DNA of 40,276 nucleotides from UBA4923 sp964486135 (GCA_964486135.1 CAZAKT010000016.1:1-40276); one strand, 5' to 3'. Shown: positions 16,158 to 24,997, counted from the first letter of the stretch. Notes: generated by a model not told the origin, from the sequence alone. Program-made: numbers and translations.

Positions 16158-17055
16158 GATTTGCATCCCCGCCAGCAGCGGGAATCTTGGCCCCGGTTAT
16201 GATTGCCTGGGTCTGGCCCTGAAGCTCTATAACAAGGCGGTTATCGTATGGGATACCAGGTCCGGCCCCCTTTCGCCCCAAGAGCTCCAGTCCTGGGCGA
16301 AGAGCCTTCCCTTTGAACAGGCTTCCCTGGCCCTCGCCTATGCCTTCTACGCGAGGGATAAGCGGGTTGACCTGCCCGCAGTGGAGGTCAATTTTGCAGG
16401 AGATATCCCCATCGCGCGCGGTCTAGGCTCCTCCGCCACCTGTGCCCTGGCAGGCCTGGCGGCGGCCCAGCTCGTCCACAGAGCCACTTGCGGGCGGGAG
16501 GAGCTCCTGGCCCTGGGGACGGCCCTGGAGGGGCATCCGGACAATGTCGCGCCCGCCCTTTTCGGTGGCCTGGTCTTATCAAAGAAGCTTGGCGTCTCGG
16601 TTGCCTTTACGAAACTGGCCTGCCATGAGAGGATTCACCCCCTCCTACTTGTACCCGACTTTGAACTGTCAACGGCGGAATCCCGGTCAGTCCTGCCCGG
16701 CACCCTTCCTCACAGGGAGGCGGTGGAACAGATTGCCTCCTTTGGCTTCCTTATACAGGGACTGGCGGATGGCCGCCCCGATTTGCTGGAGCAAGGCAGT
16801 AAGGATTTCCTTCACCAACCCTATCGGCGGGGCTTGATTGAAGGCTACGATGAGATCGAAAAAATCCTGCTTGATCAAGGCTGTTCATCCGTTGTCTTGT
16901 CCGGTGCCGGACCTTCGCTTATGGGCTTGTTCGCAGGTTCTGAGCAAGAGGCGGAGGCTGCCCTCGCGGCTGTCCGGGACCTGGCCCCTCAAGGCTGGGA
17001 GGCGCTCCTGCCGGGAATCGACACCGGCGGCCTGACCTATACCGTGACCCCCTGA
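16144..17055 (+). CDS. thrB: Homoserine kinase
   Basis: Phosphorylates homoserine to O-phosphohomoserine for ThrC. It is a GHMP-superfamily kinase of 303 aa. The N-terminal PASSGNLGPGYDCLGLAL is the family start motif. The ATP loop PIARGLGSSATC covers residues 89-100. The C-terminal GHMP motif is VVLSGAGPSLMGLF. The ATG lies within the last codons of thrC in another frame, 14 bases overlapping, with GGAGAG about 7 bases upstream. It is the last gene of the threonine operon. No strong terminator follows before the pyrophosphatase promoter, so some read-through is possible. Confidence 0.95.
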   Translation: MKVFEICIPASSGNLGPGYDCLGLALKLYNKAVIVWDTRSGPLSPQELQSWAKSLPFEQASLALAYAFYARDKRVDLPAVEVNFAGDIPIARGLGSSATCALAGLAAAQLVHRATCGREELLALGTALEGHPDNVAPALFGGLVLSKKLGVSVAFTKLACHERIHPLLLVPDFELSTAESRSVLPGTLPHREAVEQIASFGFLIQGLADGRPDLLEQGSKDFLHQPYRRGLIEGYDEIEKILLDQGCSSVVLSGAGPSLMGLFAGSEQEAEAALAAVRDLAPQGWEALLPGIDTGGLTYTVTP

Positions 17056-17082
17056 TTTTCGAAGTCGACTTTTCTTGCTGTA

Positions 17083-17111
17083 TTGATAGAATCCACAATA
17101 TCCTGTATACT
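17083..17111 (+). promoter_or_regulatory. Promoter of the membrane pyrophosphatase gene
   Basis: TTGATA (17083-17088), an exact 17-base spacer and TATACT (17106-17111) each match consensus at 5/6. It lies about 65 bases before the hppA start. Two GTGCGT copies at 17112-17117 and 17127-17132 follow in the leader. Confidence 0.65.
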
Positions 17112-17177
17112 GTGCGTCTGTTAATTGTGCGTACTGGTTATGCTCATTCACAATAGAATAGGGATGTTGGCGGAATT

Positions 17178-19241
17178 ATGGAATACAAACTCTCGTTCCT
17201 TGTTTTATCAAGCGGATTATTGGCTCTACTCTATGCCCTCTTACGTGCAAGATGGGTAAGACGTCAAGAGGTGAACGACGAAGGCCTTCTTGAGATCAGT
17301 GGTCATATCAGCGAAGGCGCCAGTGCCTTTCTGCGCCGTGAATATGTCTATTTGCTGCCTTTCGTCCTCGCGGTCTCCATTCTTTTATTTTTGGCAAACA
17401 CGGGTTTCCTAAGGCTCCAGGCGGTGGCTTTCATCCTGGGTGCCCTGGCCTCGTCCCTGGCTGGCTATTTTGGTATGCGGATCGCGACGAAAGCCAACGC
17501 CAGGACAACACAGGCGGCCAATGATCATGGCTTGAACGGGGCCCTCAACGTTGCCTTCGCCGGGGGTAGCGTTATGGGAATGACGGTGGTCGGCCTGGCC
17601 CTGGTTGGCCTGTTTGCGGTCTTTTATTTCGCCTTGAGCCGTTTCAATATTATTGATGAGGCAGTCCTTAGCGCCGAGATCCTGCCCATGTGCACTGCCT
17701 TTTCCCTGGGGGCCTCTTCCGTTGCCCTCTTTTCCCGGGTCGGTGGGGGAATCTACACCAAGGCCGCGGACGTGGCGGCAGATCTGGTTGGCAAGGTCGA
17801 AGCCGGTATCCCCGAGGATGATCCCAGGAACCCGGCTGTCATCGCCGACAATGTCGGTGACAATGTCGGTGACGTGGCAGGTATGGGCGCCGATCTCTTC
17901 GAATCCTATGTGGGCTCCATTGTTGGCTGTATGGTCCTTGCCGTCACGGTCCCCGGCGCTGATCTGGACCTGAGAATCAAGCTCTTGCTCCTGCCCCTCC
18001 TTTTGTCCGGACTTGGAGTCCTGGCTTCCATTGTTGGATCTTTCTTTGTACGTGTCAAGGAAGGGGCCGACCCGCAGAAGGCACTCAATGGGGCCAGCTT
18101 GATTGCCTCTTTCCTGGCCTTTGCCTTTGTCCTCCTCCTCTTTTATTTTTTTATCGGGGATGCCTCCTTCGGCGAAGCTGGCAACTTCGGTAAATGGCAC
18201 TTGGTCGGGGCAACTCTCATCGGTCAGGCAGCGGGTATCCTGGTGGGTCAGATCACCGAATACTACACCGGTACGGAACGCAAACCGGTCGAGTCCATAG
18301 TCAGTGCCAGCCACACCGGTGCCGCGACCAATATCATCACCGGGATCAGTGTGGGGATGAAAAGCACCTTTCCCATCATTCTGATTGTTGGCTCCGCGGT
18401 CCTGGGAAGCTACCTTGCCGCCGGCCTTTACGGGATCGGGATTGCTTCAACGGGCATGCTGATAACCCTTGGGATTCAGCTTGCTGTCGACGCTTACGGA
18501 CCCATCGCGGATAATGCGGGAGGCCTGGCGGAAATGGCGGGTTTCCCTGCCCGTGTCCGGAATATCACCGATAAGCTGGATGCCGTCGGCAATACGACCG
18601 CAGCAGTCGGCAAAGGTTTTGCCATTGGCTCGGCGGCCCTGACCTCAATCATCCTCTTTTCTTCCTTCAAGGTAGCGGCGGGCATCGATCTGGCCGAAAT
18701 TACAAACCCCTATATCCTGGTGGCAACCTTCATCGGGGCTGTCATCCCCTTCCTCTTCTCGGCCATGACCATGAACGCGGTCGGTAAATCCGCCTATGAG
18801 ATGATCCGTGAAGTCCGCCGGCAATTCAGTGAGATGCCGGGGATCCTGTCAGGGAAGGAAAAGCCCGACTACGGGCGTTGCGTCGATATCAGCGCCAAGT
18901 CGGCCCTCAAGGAAATGATCCTTCCGGCCCTGCTTGCGCTTCTGGCCCCTGTGCTGGTGGGTTTTGGGGGGGGCAAGGAGATGCTCCTCGGCCTCCTGGT
19001 CGGGGCGACCCTGTCCGGGGTCTGCCTTTCCATCTTTATGTCCAACTCGGGAGGCGCCTGGGATAATGCCAAAAAAACCGTGGAGGCGGATGATGAGCTG
19101 CACAGTAACACGGAAGCCTATAACGCGACTGTGGTTGGCGACACGGTGGGTGACCCCTTTAAAGACACATCCGGTCCTGCTCTGAACATTCTGATCAAGC
19201 TCATGTCTATGGTGGCCCTGGTCATTGCGCCCATGCTTTGA
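17178..19241 (+). CDS. hppA: Ion-pumping membrane pyrophosphatase
   Basis: Hydrolyses pyrophosphate and pumps H+ or Na+ across the membrane, conserving energy in anaerobes. 687 aa with about 16 membrane helices. The catalytic loop GGGIYTKAADVAADLVGKVEAGIPEDDPRNPAVIADNVGDNVGD begins near residue 189; here it is named by its ends GGGIYTK and NVGDNVGD. Other conserved loops are DAYGPIADNAGG and the C-terminal SNSGGAWDNAKK with GDTVGDPFKDTSGP. The sequence GNTTAAVGKGFAIGSA has alanine where K+-independent enzymes carry lysine, so this is the K+-dependent class. Sodium versus proton transport cannot be decided by eye. It has its own promoter downstream of thrB. Confidence 0.96.
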   Translation: MEYKLSFLVLSSGLLALLYALLRARWVRRQEVNDEGLLEISGHISEGASAFLRREYVYLLPFVLAVSILLFLANTGFLRLQAVAFILGALASSLAGYFGMRIATKANARTTQAANDHGLNGALNVAFAGGSVMGMTVVGLALVGLFAVFYFALSRFNIIDEAVLSAEILPMCTAFSLGASSVALFSRVGGGIYTKAADVAADLVGKVEAGIPEDDPRNPAVIADNVGDNVGDVAGMGADLFESYVGSIVGCMVLAVTVPGADLDLRIKLLLLPLLLSGLGVLASIVGSFFVRVKEGADPQKALNGASLIASFLAFAFVLLLFYFFIGDASFGEAGNFGKWHLVGATLIGQAAGILVGQITEYYTGTERKPVESIVSASHTGAATNIITGISVGMKSTFPIILIVGSAVLGSYLAAGLYGIGIASTGMLITLGIQLAVDAYGPIADNAGGLAEMAGFPARVRNITDKLDAVGNTTAAVGKGFAIGSAALTSIILFSSFKVAAGIDLAEITNPYILVATFIGAVIPFLFSAMTMNAVGKSAYEMIREVRRQFSEMPGILSGKEKPDYGRCVDISAKSALKEMILPALLALLAPVLVGFGGGKEMLLGLLVGATLSGVCLSIFMSNSGGAWDNAKKTVEADDELHSNTEAYNATVVGDTVGDPFKDTSGPALNILIKLMSMVALVIAPML

Positions 19242-19267
19242 ACAAGTTCCCCGATTTAGGCTATAAT
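19238..19267 (+). promoter_or_regulatory. Promoter of the unrecognised gene after hppA
   Basis: TTGAAC (19238-19243), an 18-base spacer and a perfect TATAAT (19262-19267). The -35 overlaps the hppA stop codon. The start of the next gene lies about 40 bases downstream. Confidence 0.65.
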
Positions 19268-19305
19268 TATCTTTCAGTGTCCAAATTTGCGAGGAGCGGT
19301 TTAAT

Positions 19306-20091
19306 ATGGATTATCAACCCCATCTTTATATGGTGCTTTACCCCAACGAGGCCATCCTGCTGTCCCAGCTGGAGCCCAAGGATTTTGTGGTGCGCTACAG
19401 TTATGGATCCACCAGCCACTATGAGGGTAAGATCATCTTTGCGGAATTGGACGTCAATTACCGCCATCCCTACTTCCACATAGATGAGGCCCTGGAGGGC
19501 CTGGTGGCGCATGCGGACGGGAGGCCCAAGGCCACCAAGTATGTGTCTGCCTACAGGGTTCTGGAACACGTTGAAATCAATGCCATCCAGTCCCTTTATC
19601 TTGGCAATCCCGATGGAACCCACTATGAGCTGAAGGAAGGCCCCTATGTGCCACCGGAGCATTGCCAGGAATTCAAGATTTTTATGGAAATCGCCCCCCT
19701 CAGCATGATCGCCCTGGCGCGGATGGATATGCACGACTACGGCAAGTATCTCACGGGAGGCAACAAACTCCTGAGTGTCCCCCGCCTCGCCTATATGGAG
19801 ATGAATTTTAACCTGAAGGTCTTTATGGATCGGTTCACGCGAAGCCCCTTCGCCCCCTCACCCATTGTCGGCATCCATCCGGCCAAGTTGAGGGAAGCCA
19901 TCCTGGATCTGCAATCCAAGCCTAATAATCTGCTCAAAGGTCTGGCCCTGCACAATGCCCTGAGCAGACAGTCCTATCGCTCGATCTCGACCGGCCTCAT
20001 GTTTATGGACGCCAATACCGAGAAGTTCTTCCCCATGCCATCCCTGACCCAAATTGAGGAGGAGAACTACGCCTTCTTCAGAAGCATGTAG
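19306..20091 (+). CDS. Conserved-looking protein of unknown function
   Basis: A 261-residue protein that I do not recognise. It has no signal peptide or convincing membrane segment, so it is probably cytoplasmic. It begins MDYQPHLYMVLYPNEAILLS and has an even mix of charged and aromatic residues. Notable segments are HYEGKIIFAELDVNYRHPYFHIDEALEGLV, VSAYRVLEHVEI and LARMDMHDYGKYLTGG. These are rich in Tyr, His and acidic residues but match no catalytic signature I know. The ribosome site GAGGAG lies nine bases before ATG and it has its own consensus-like promoter, so it is clearly expressed. It is followed after 56 bases by the EamA transporter gene. Confidence 0.85.
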   Translation: MDYQPHLYMVLYPNEAILLSQLEPKDFVVRYSYGSTSHYEGKIIFAELDVNYRHPYFHIDEALEGLVAHADGRPKATKYVSAYRVLEHVEINAIQSLYLGNPDGTHYELKEGPYVPPEHCQEFKIFMEIAPLSMIALARMDMHDYGKYLTGGNKLLSVPRLAYMEMNFNLKVFMDRFTRSPFAPSPIVGIHPAKLREAILDLQSKPNNLLKGLALHNALSRQSYRSISTGLMFMDANTEKFFPMPSLTQIEEENYAFFRSM

Positions 20092-20147
20092 TTTTGAGAC
20101 AGGATAGACCTGCCGGCAGGAGGTCGTACGTAGGGGAGAGGGATCCT

Positions 20148-21023
20148 TTGGCTGTGGGTAAAAGCAAGAAAGCCCATCTATTATTGTTGGTGACCGCCCT
20201 CTTGTGGGGGTCATCCTTTGTTGCCCAATCGGCCGGTATGGAGTACCTGGGGCCCTTCACCTTCAACGCCATCCGTTATGGCATTGGTGTCCTGGTCCTC
20301 TTGCCCTTCCTTATTGTGCGAAAGCCCAGGCTTGACAGGACCTTCTTCCTGACCAGCCTGCTTATTGGCCTCATTGTTTTTGTGGCCAGCTCCCTCCAGC
20401 AATATGCCCTGGTGACTGCCGGCGCGGGAAAATCGGGCTTCATTACCAGTCTTTATATTGTCTTTGTCCCCATCATCAGCCAGGTCTTCGGCCGCAAGGT
20501 GACCCTCCATCACTGGCTGGCCGTCGTCGCTGCCTGCATTGGTCTCTATCTGATGACCTATGCTGACAGCGGCCGCTTCGTCACCGCCGACTGGCTTCTG
20601 CTGATAGGCTCGATCGGCTTCAGCCTGCACATTATCACCATTGAGCGGTACGGATCCAAGGTTGACGCCCTGGCCTTGAGCGCGGCTCAATTTGCGATTG
20701 CTTCCGTCCTTTCCATCCTTCCCGCCCTTATCCTCGAGTACAGGCTAGATCTCATCTCCCTGAGGCCGGCCTTGCCCTCCCTCCTCTACGCCGGAATCTT
20801 TTCCTGCGGCATCGCCTACACCTTGCAGATAGTCGCGCAAAAGGACAGTCATTCCACTGTAGCTTCTTTGATTATGGGGCTGGAGGCTGTCTTTGCCGTA
20901 GTGGGTGGTGCAATCATCCTGAATGAGCGGTTCAGCTTGAAGGAGATCCTGGGAAGCCTGATCATGCTGGCCGCTGTCTTTTATGTCCAATTCATTGAGA
21001 GCAAGATGCCGAGTGTGAGCTGA
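20148..21023 (+). CDS. EamA-family (DMT) transporter
   Basis: A drug/metabolite transporter superfamily permease of about 291 aa with ten predicted membrane helices arranged as two EamA repeats. The first repeat begins LLLLVTALLWGSSFVAQSAGMEYLGPFTFNAIRY and the second begins near WLLLIGSIGFSLHII and ends with SLIMGLEAVFAVVGGAIILNERFSLKEILG, the conserved end of the second repeat. Substrate is not predictable. The start is uncertain: the frame is open from a TTG at 20094, but GGGGAGAGGG (20133-20142) points to TTG 20148 or GTG 20154. It lies downstream of the unrecognised gene and may share its transcript. Confidence 0.88.
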   Translation: MAVGKSKKAHLLLLVTALLWGSSFVAQSAGMEYLGPFTFNAIRYGIGVLVLLPFLIVRKPRLDRTFFLTSLLIGLIVFVASSLQQYALVTAGAGKSGFITSLYIVFVPIISQVFGRKVTLHHWLAVVAACIGLYLMTYADSGRFVTADWLLLIGSIGFSLHIITIERYGSKVDALALSAAQFAIASVLSILPALILEYRLDLISLRPALPSLLYAGIFSCGIAYTLQIVAQKDSHSTVASLIMGLEAVFAVVGGAIILNERFSLKEILGSLIMLAAVFYVQFIESKMPSVS

Positions 21024-21065
21024 TCTTTCCCCTGTTACAATAAGTGGGAAGGGGAGGTGGCTCTG

Positions 21066-21899
21066 ATGCTGGGGGCAATTGTCGGCGACCTTGTCGGCTC
21101 GCGCTTTGAATTCAACAATCACAAGAGCAAGGATTTTGACCTCTTTACTGAGGACTGCTTTGTGACAGACGACAGCATTATGACGCTGGCGCTCGGCCAG
21201 GCCATCATGGACGCGGTGGAGGCTGGTCCTCAGGAGGGCTTTGACCAGGATTTTCACGACCGGTTGGCCCAGTTGGCTGTTCAGCATATGCAGACGATTG
21301 GCCGACGCTATCCCGCTTGTGGTTATGGGGTCAGGTTTCATCGATGGATTGTCAGCCCAGATCCCAAACCCTATGGCAGTTACGGTAATGGGGCAGCCAT
21401 GCGTGTTAGTCCAGCGGCCTATGTGGCTGGTTCCGAGGAGGAAGCCAGGCAAATCGCGCGGACCCTGACGGCAATTACCCACAATCACAAGGAGGGCATC
21501 AAGGGTGCCGAGGCCACCAGCCTCGCCATCTTTATGGCCCGGAAGGCCGCCTCCAAGGAGGAGATCCGTGAAGCCCTCTCCCGTGACTACTATGATCTGG
21601 ACTTTCGAATTGACGAAATCCGGCCCCACTACCATTTCAATGAGAGTTGTCAGGAGACCGTCCCCCAAGCCATCCAGTGCTTTCTTGAATCCACTTCCTT
21701 TGAGGATGCCATACGCACGGCCATCTCCCTTGGCGGGGACAGTGATACCCTGGCCGCCATTACGGGATCGATCGCCGATGCCTATTACGGTGTACCCGAC
21801 GCCATAAGGCTCAGGGCCCTTTCCTACCTGGACAGGGACCTGCGGGCCATCTTTGATGACTGGACTGCCTTCCTGGAAAGAAGAGGATTGCAAGCATAA
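21066..21899 (+). CDS. ADP-ribosylglycohydrolase-family protein
   Basis: A 277-residue member of the DraG/ARH family, enzymes that remove ADP-ribose from proteins or related adducts with two Mg2+ ions. The N-terminal GAIVGDLVGS and TDDS (residues 34-37) supply one metal group, and GGDSDTLAAITGSIADAYYG (from 223) supplies the second, so the catalytic site is complete. The central GSYGNGAAMR loop is also conserved in the family. The ATG at 21066 has GGGGAGG eight bases upstream; a GTG at 21057 lies within that site. The partner ADP-ribosyltransferase is not in the window. Neighbours give no substrate clue. Confidence 0.92.
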   Translation: MLGAIVGDLVGSRFEFNNHKSKDFDLFTEDCFVTDDSIMTLALGQAIMDAVEAGPQEGFDQDFHDRLAQLAVQHMQTIGRRYPACGYGVRFHRWIVSPDPKPYGSYGNGAAMRVSPAAYVAGSEEEARQIARTLTAITHNHKEGIKGAEATSLAIFMARKAASKEEIREALSRDYYDLDFRIDEIRPHYHFNESCQETVPQAIQCFLESTSFEDAIRTAISLGGDSDTLAAITGSIADAYYGVPDAIRLRALSYLDRDLRAIFDDWTAFLERRGLQA

Positions 21900-21974
21900 G
21901 GACGATAAGTCGTAAGGACGACAGATCTAATTGAAAAGCCTTTTACTATTATTGAAATGGGAAGGAGTGAGAAA

Positions 21975-23315
21975 ATGTGTGACACCATGGTAGCCCTGGG
22001 TAATTCGACTGCGGGGTCTAATACTATCTTCGCCAAGAACAGTGACCGCCAGCCCAATGAATGCCTTATCACGGTAAGGGTACCTGGCCGCAAATATCCG
22101 CCTGGCGCAAGGTTGAAATGTAGCTATATCGAAATTGATCAGGCTGATGAGACCTATGAGGTGCTTCTCTTGAAACCTCACTGGATGTGGGGGGCGGAGA
22201 TGGGAGGCAATGAATATGGTCTCAATATCGGGAATGAGGCGGTTTTTACCAAGGAAGCGAAAGGGGAGGATAGCCTGCTCGGTATGGATATGCTCCGTCT
22301 GGCCCTGGAACGTTGCAGGGATTGCGGGGAGGCCATTGAACTGCTGACCGGCCTGCTTGAACGCTATGGGCAGGGAGGCAATTGTGGCTACGAGAAAAAA
22401 TTCACCTATCACAATTCTTTCCTGATTGCAGACAGAAGCCAAGCCTGGGTCCTGGAGACGGCCGGCATCTACTGGGCGGCCCTCCGGGTTAAGGATGTCT
22501 ACAGCATCTCCAACCGACTCTCTATAGGGCGGGAATACGATCTGTCCCACCCGGACCTGATCTCACACGCCATCGAGAAAGGCTGGTGCAAGGGTGAGGA
22601 GGACTTCCATTTTGCCCGCTGCTATACAGAACCCATCTTCACTTATTTCAGCGCTTCCAAAAAAAGACAGGCCCGAAGTGAGGCAGCCCTGCGGGAGGCC
22701 AAAGGCCGGATAGATGTGGGTACCATGCTGGATATCCTGCGTAGCCATACACCGGCATACGAGAGGAAGTCCTACCGCGCCAGCTCTGTTTCCAGTCCCT
22801 GCATGCATGCGGGTTTCCTCTTCGGCGACCAGACGACAGGTAGCTATGTGGCCTCCCTGGCCCAAGCGGAAGGGGCTCCTCATAAAGAAGGGGAGAGGAG
22901 GACCCTGGACAGCTACTGGATAAGTGGAGGCTGTCCGGCCTGCCTTGGCCTTTTCAAACCCTACTTTCTTGTGGAAGGCGAAAACCTGTCTTTTAGTGAA
23001 AATGAAACACAGGAGGCGATCGCTGCCTGGAAGGAACGGGAGGCCATCCACCGGGCCGTCCTGGAGAACAGGATAGACGCCGGGGCCTATAAAAGAGACC
23101 GTGACCGCTTGGAAGGCAAATTTTTTGACAAACTAAGTGACTTGAATCCTGAGATGGTCGATGACCGGCAGCTGGCTGACCTGATCAAGGGATCCCTGGA
23201 AGAGGAAAGCAGCTTACGGGAAGAATACCTGAAGTTGGCGGAGGGCAAAAAGGCCCGTATCAAGGGAAATCCTTATTTCCGGCATTACTGGAAGAAAATG
23301 AACGCAGCCCTTTAA
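21975..23315 (+). CDS. C69-family dipeptidase / secernin-like Ntn hydrolase
   Basis: A 446-residue protein of the peptidase C69/secernin group. With the ATG at 21975 the protein begins MCDTMVALGNSTAGSNTIFAKNSDR, putting Cys2 at the N-terminus after Met removal, the expected nucleophile of this Ntn-hydrolase family. GGAAGGAG lies seven bases before this ATG. An in-frame ATG at 21957 would bury the cysteine and is rejected. Further family-like segments are NEYGLNIGNEAVFTKE and the YHNSFLIADRSQAWVLETAG strand region. No signal peptide is seen, so a cytoplasmic dipeptidase or amidase role is likely. Substrate is unknown. Confidence 0.88.
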   Translation: MCDTMVALGNSTAGSNTIFAKNSDRQPNECLITVRVPGRKYPPGARLKCSYIEIDQADETYEVLLLKPHWMWGAEMGGNEYGLNIGNEAVFTKEAKGEDSLLGMDMLRLALERCRDCGEAIELLTGLLERYGQGGNCGYEKKFTYHNSFLIADRSQAWVLETAGIYWAALRVKDVYSISNRLSIGREYDLSHPDLISHAIEKGWCKGEEDFHFARCYTEPIFTYFSASKKRQARSEAALREAKGRIDVGTMLDILRSHTPAYERKSYRASSVSSPCMHAGFLFGDQTTGSYVASLAQAEGAPHKEGERRTLDSYWISGGCPACLGLFKPYFLVEGENLSFSENETQEAIAAWKEREAIHRAVLENRIDAGAYKRDRDRLEGKFFDKLSDLNPEMVDDRQLADLIKGSLEEESSLREEYLKLAEGKKARIKGNPYFRHYWKKMNAAL

Positions 23316-23418
23316 AAGCTTTCGGGATCTGCTTTTGTGTACCAAATCGCCTCCTGGCTATCTTGCAGCGGGTTTATACTGGGCGCAAGGATGAACCTAT
23401 AGCGAAGGGAGGATCATG

Positions 23419-23814
23419 ATGAATACTTTGAAGTGGAAACGCGTCTACGATCCGGCTCAGGCTTCCGACGGCGACCGGATTCTGGTCGACCAGCTTTGGC
23501 CCCGCGGCGTCAGCAAGGAGAAAGCGGCCCTGAGTGACTGGGCGAAGGCCATCACGCCGAGCACCAGGATACGAAAGGCTTATCACGAAGGCCGACTTGA
23601 CTTCAGGTCATTTTCGGACCAATACAAGGCGGAATTGGATGTTAATCCGGATTTTCCCGTTTTTGTCAATCAGTTGAAGGAACGTCTGGAAGAAGAGAAT
23701 GTAACCCTGGTCTTTGCCGGGAAATACCCCGGTGAGACCCACCTGCCAACCCTCAGGGGACAGTTGGAAGAGGCGGGTTTGGCCAGCGACCCCCTGCCGG
23801 AGTCGGAAGACTAG
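23419..23814 (+). CDS. DUF488 family protein (YeaO-like)
   Basis: A cytoplasmic protein of about 131 aa. It shows the family motifs RVYDPAQASDGDRILVDQLWPRGVSKEKAAL near the N-terminus and a C-terminal VTLVFAGKYPGETHLPTLRGQL, which corresponds to the usual LLxxxKD..HN..VL region but here reads KYPGETH. The function of the family is not established. Two adjacent ATGs occur (23416, 23419); GGGAGG is six bases before the second. It ends just before a strong terminator. TTTATACT about 45 bases upstream may be a -10 element, without a good -35. Confidence 0.87.
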   Translation: MNTLKWKRVYDPAQASDGDRILVDQLWPRGVSKEKAALSDWAKAITPSTRIRKAYHEGRLDFRSFSDQYKAELDVNPDFPVFVNQLKERLEEENVTLVFAGKYPGETHLPTLRGQLEEAGLASDPLPESED

Positions 23815-23819
23815 ATAAA

Positions 23820-23855
23820 AAAACCGCCGTCTCCGTTGAAGAGGACGGCGGTTTT
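23820..23855. terminator. Bidirectional Rho-independent terminator
   Basis: AAAACCGCCGTC (23820-23831) pairs perfectly with GACGGCGGTTTT (23844-23855) around a 12-base loop. A-runs on the left and T-runs on the right let it work for the DUF488 gene on the plus strand and for the convergent minus-strand gene whose stop lies at 23865. Confidence 0.9.
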
Positions 23856-23864
23856 GCTTTGGCC

Positions 23865-24359
23865 CTATTTCTTCTTTTTCTTCTTATTTTTTCCCTTACT
23901 CTTGTTTATGAGACCGAGGATGGCGCCAGCGATGGCGATAATACTTTGGGTTGTGCTGGGATCCGCTGATTTGCGACGTTTGCTACCAAAAAGCGCGCCG
24001 GCCCCCCCGGTCAAGCCGGAGATAATGGATGAAAGTGAGTCGACCGATTCGCTGACGGCTCCAGTAATAACTTCCACGTGGTCGAGCACCTCAGGTATGG
24101 AATCGGCAAGATCGTCCGTAATATCGATGAGATTGCCGGTAACAACCTCGATATTGGAGGTTACTGCAGGCAGCTGCTCGACTGTTTCCTCAACATCGGG
24201 CGCAATCTCCTTGATGAGTTTGCCAAGGTTTCCAACTGTGGAGGCCGCCTTGAAGAGAAAAATGGAAAGCGCGATCAAGGCGACAGTCCCTCCGGCTCCA
24301 AGTAAAACATAAACCAGTGTACTAAGCGGGATACTGGCCTCAAGTAGCGTAATGGCCAT
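23865..24359 (-). CDS. Small membrane protein, DUF948-like
   Basis: A 164-residue protein with one N-terminal membrane segment (about residues 13-35, LSTLVYVLLGAGGTVALIALSIF). It is followed by a long amphipathic helical region with heptad-like spacing (GNLGKLIKEIAPDVEETVEQLPAVTSNIEVVTGNLIDI). This pattern matches DUF948-type general-stress proteins that often accompany YtxH. A glycine-rich stretch and a second hydrophobic segment (SIIAIAGAILGLI) precede a poly-lysine tail (KGKNKKKKKK). The ATG has GGGAGAGGAG six bases upstream. It lies 55 bases after the YtxH-like gene in the same direction. Function is unknown; an envelope scaffold is plausible. Confidence 0.8.
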   Translation of the reverse strand: MAITLLEASIPLSTLVYVLLGAGGTVALIALSIFLFKAASTVGNLGKLIKEIAPDVEETVEQLPAVTSNIEVVTGNLIDITDDLADSIPEVLDHVEVITGAVSESVDSLSSIISGLTGGAGALFGSKRRKSADPSTTQSIIAIAGAILGLINKSKGKNKKKKKK

Positions 24360-24379
24360 AGACTACTCCTCTCCCAAGC

Positions 24380-24398
24380 TTTGTGCCTCAGGCACAAA
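24380..24398 (-). other. Short intercistronic hairpin
   Basis: TTTGTGCC and GGCACAAA form a perfect 8-bp stem with a 3-base loop between the YtxH-like gene and the DUF948-like gene. No T-run follows on the minus strand, so it may stabilise or process the mRNA rather than end it. Confidence 0.45.
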
Positions 24399-24414
24399 AG
24401 GCTGCCATTATTGC

Positions 24415-24771
24415 TTATTCTTCGTCAGTGGAGTCTTCAACCTCTTCTGCCAGATCTTCCGCAGTCTCTTTGGCCTTCCGACGCGCCTCACGAGCCAGTT
24501 CCCTGGTCTTCTTTGCGACGGTCTCAGCTGTCTCTTCGGCCTTTTCCTTGATCTTCTTGCCAGCGATCACAGAATATTCTTTGGCTGCTTTCGCGCCCTT
24601 GACAGCCGTTTCCTTCAGCTGCTCACGAGTTTCACTTCCGGCCTGCGGGGCAAAAAGCACTCCCAGAACGGCGCCTGTCAAACTGCCAAGCAGGACACCA
24701 ACCGTCACTTGCCGGCGGCGGTTTCTTCTGTTTTGACCTGTGAAGGCTCCGATGATTTCCTCAAATAGCAT
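24415..24771 (-). CDS. YtxH-domain protein
   Basis: A 118-residue protein with the YtxH pattern: a short N-terminus, a glycine-rich hydrophobic segment VGVLLGSLTGAVLGVLFAPQAGSETREQLKE, and a long charged, lysine/glutamate/alanine-rich helix (KEKAEETAETVAKKTRELAREARRKAKE) resembling LEA or apolipoprotein-like coils. In Bacillus YtxH-type genes belong to the general stress response. The frame also opens at an ATG at 24780, which abuts the GAAGGGAG ribosome site, so the ATG at 24771 is preferred. It forms a two-gene unit with the following DUF948-like gene; the pairing supports an envelope-stress role, by inference. Confidence 0.85.
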   Translation of the reverse strand: MLFEEIIGAFTGQNRRNRRRQVTVGVLLGSLTGAVLGVLFAPQAGSETREQLKETAVKGAKAAKEYSVIAGKKIKEKAEETAETVAKKTRELAREARRKAKETAEDLAEEVEDSTDEE

Positions 24772-24997
24772 ATCCTTCATCTCCCTTCAGCAAAATGTAA
24801 TCTTGCGATTGAGTGTTGTTATTGTATCACAAGCACGGGGGACAGGCCGTTTCAAGGAATACAGGGGGCCAGCAAAGACAGTCTGATTTCCTTGTTTTTC
24901 CTAAATGGGAAGGGCCTGGGAGCTAAGAAAATAAAATAGGATAAATGATGAATAATTATGCCAACTATGTGAAATTATAGTGTTATTATAAGTTGAA

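Noticed and set aside
17409..18314. Minus-strand 301-aa frame opposite the membrane pyrophosphatase
   Set aside because: Hydrophilic low-complexity translation typical of the antisense of membrane-helix codons.
20745..21893. Minus-strand open frame of 382 aa opposite the EamA and ADP-ribosylglycohydrolase genes
   Set aside because: It spans two well-supported plus-strand genes and shows no domain; it is an artefact of codon bias.
24380..24398. Terminator between the YtxH-like and DUF948-like genes
   Set aside because: The stem is perfect but no T-run follows on the transcribed strand.
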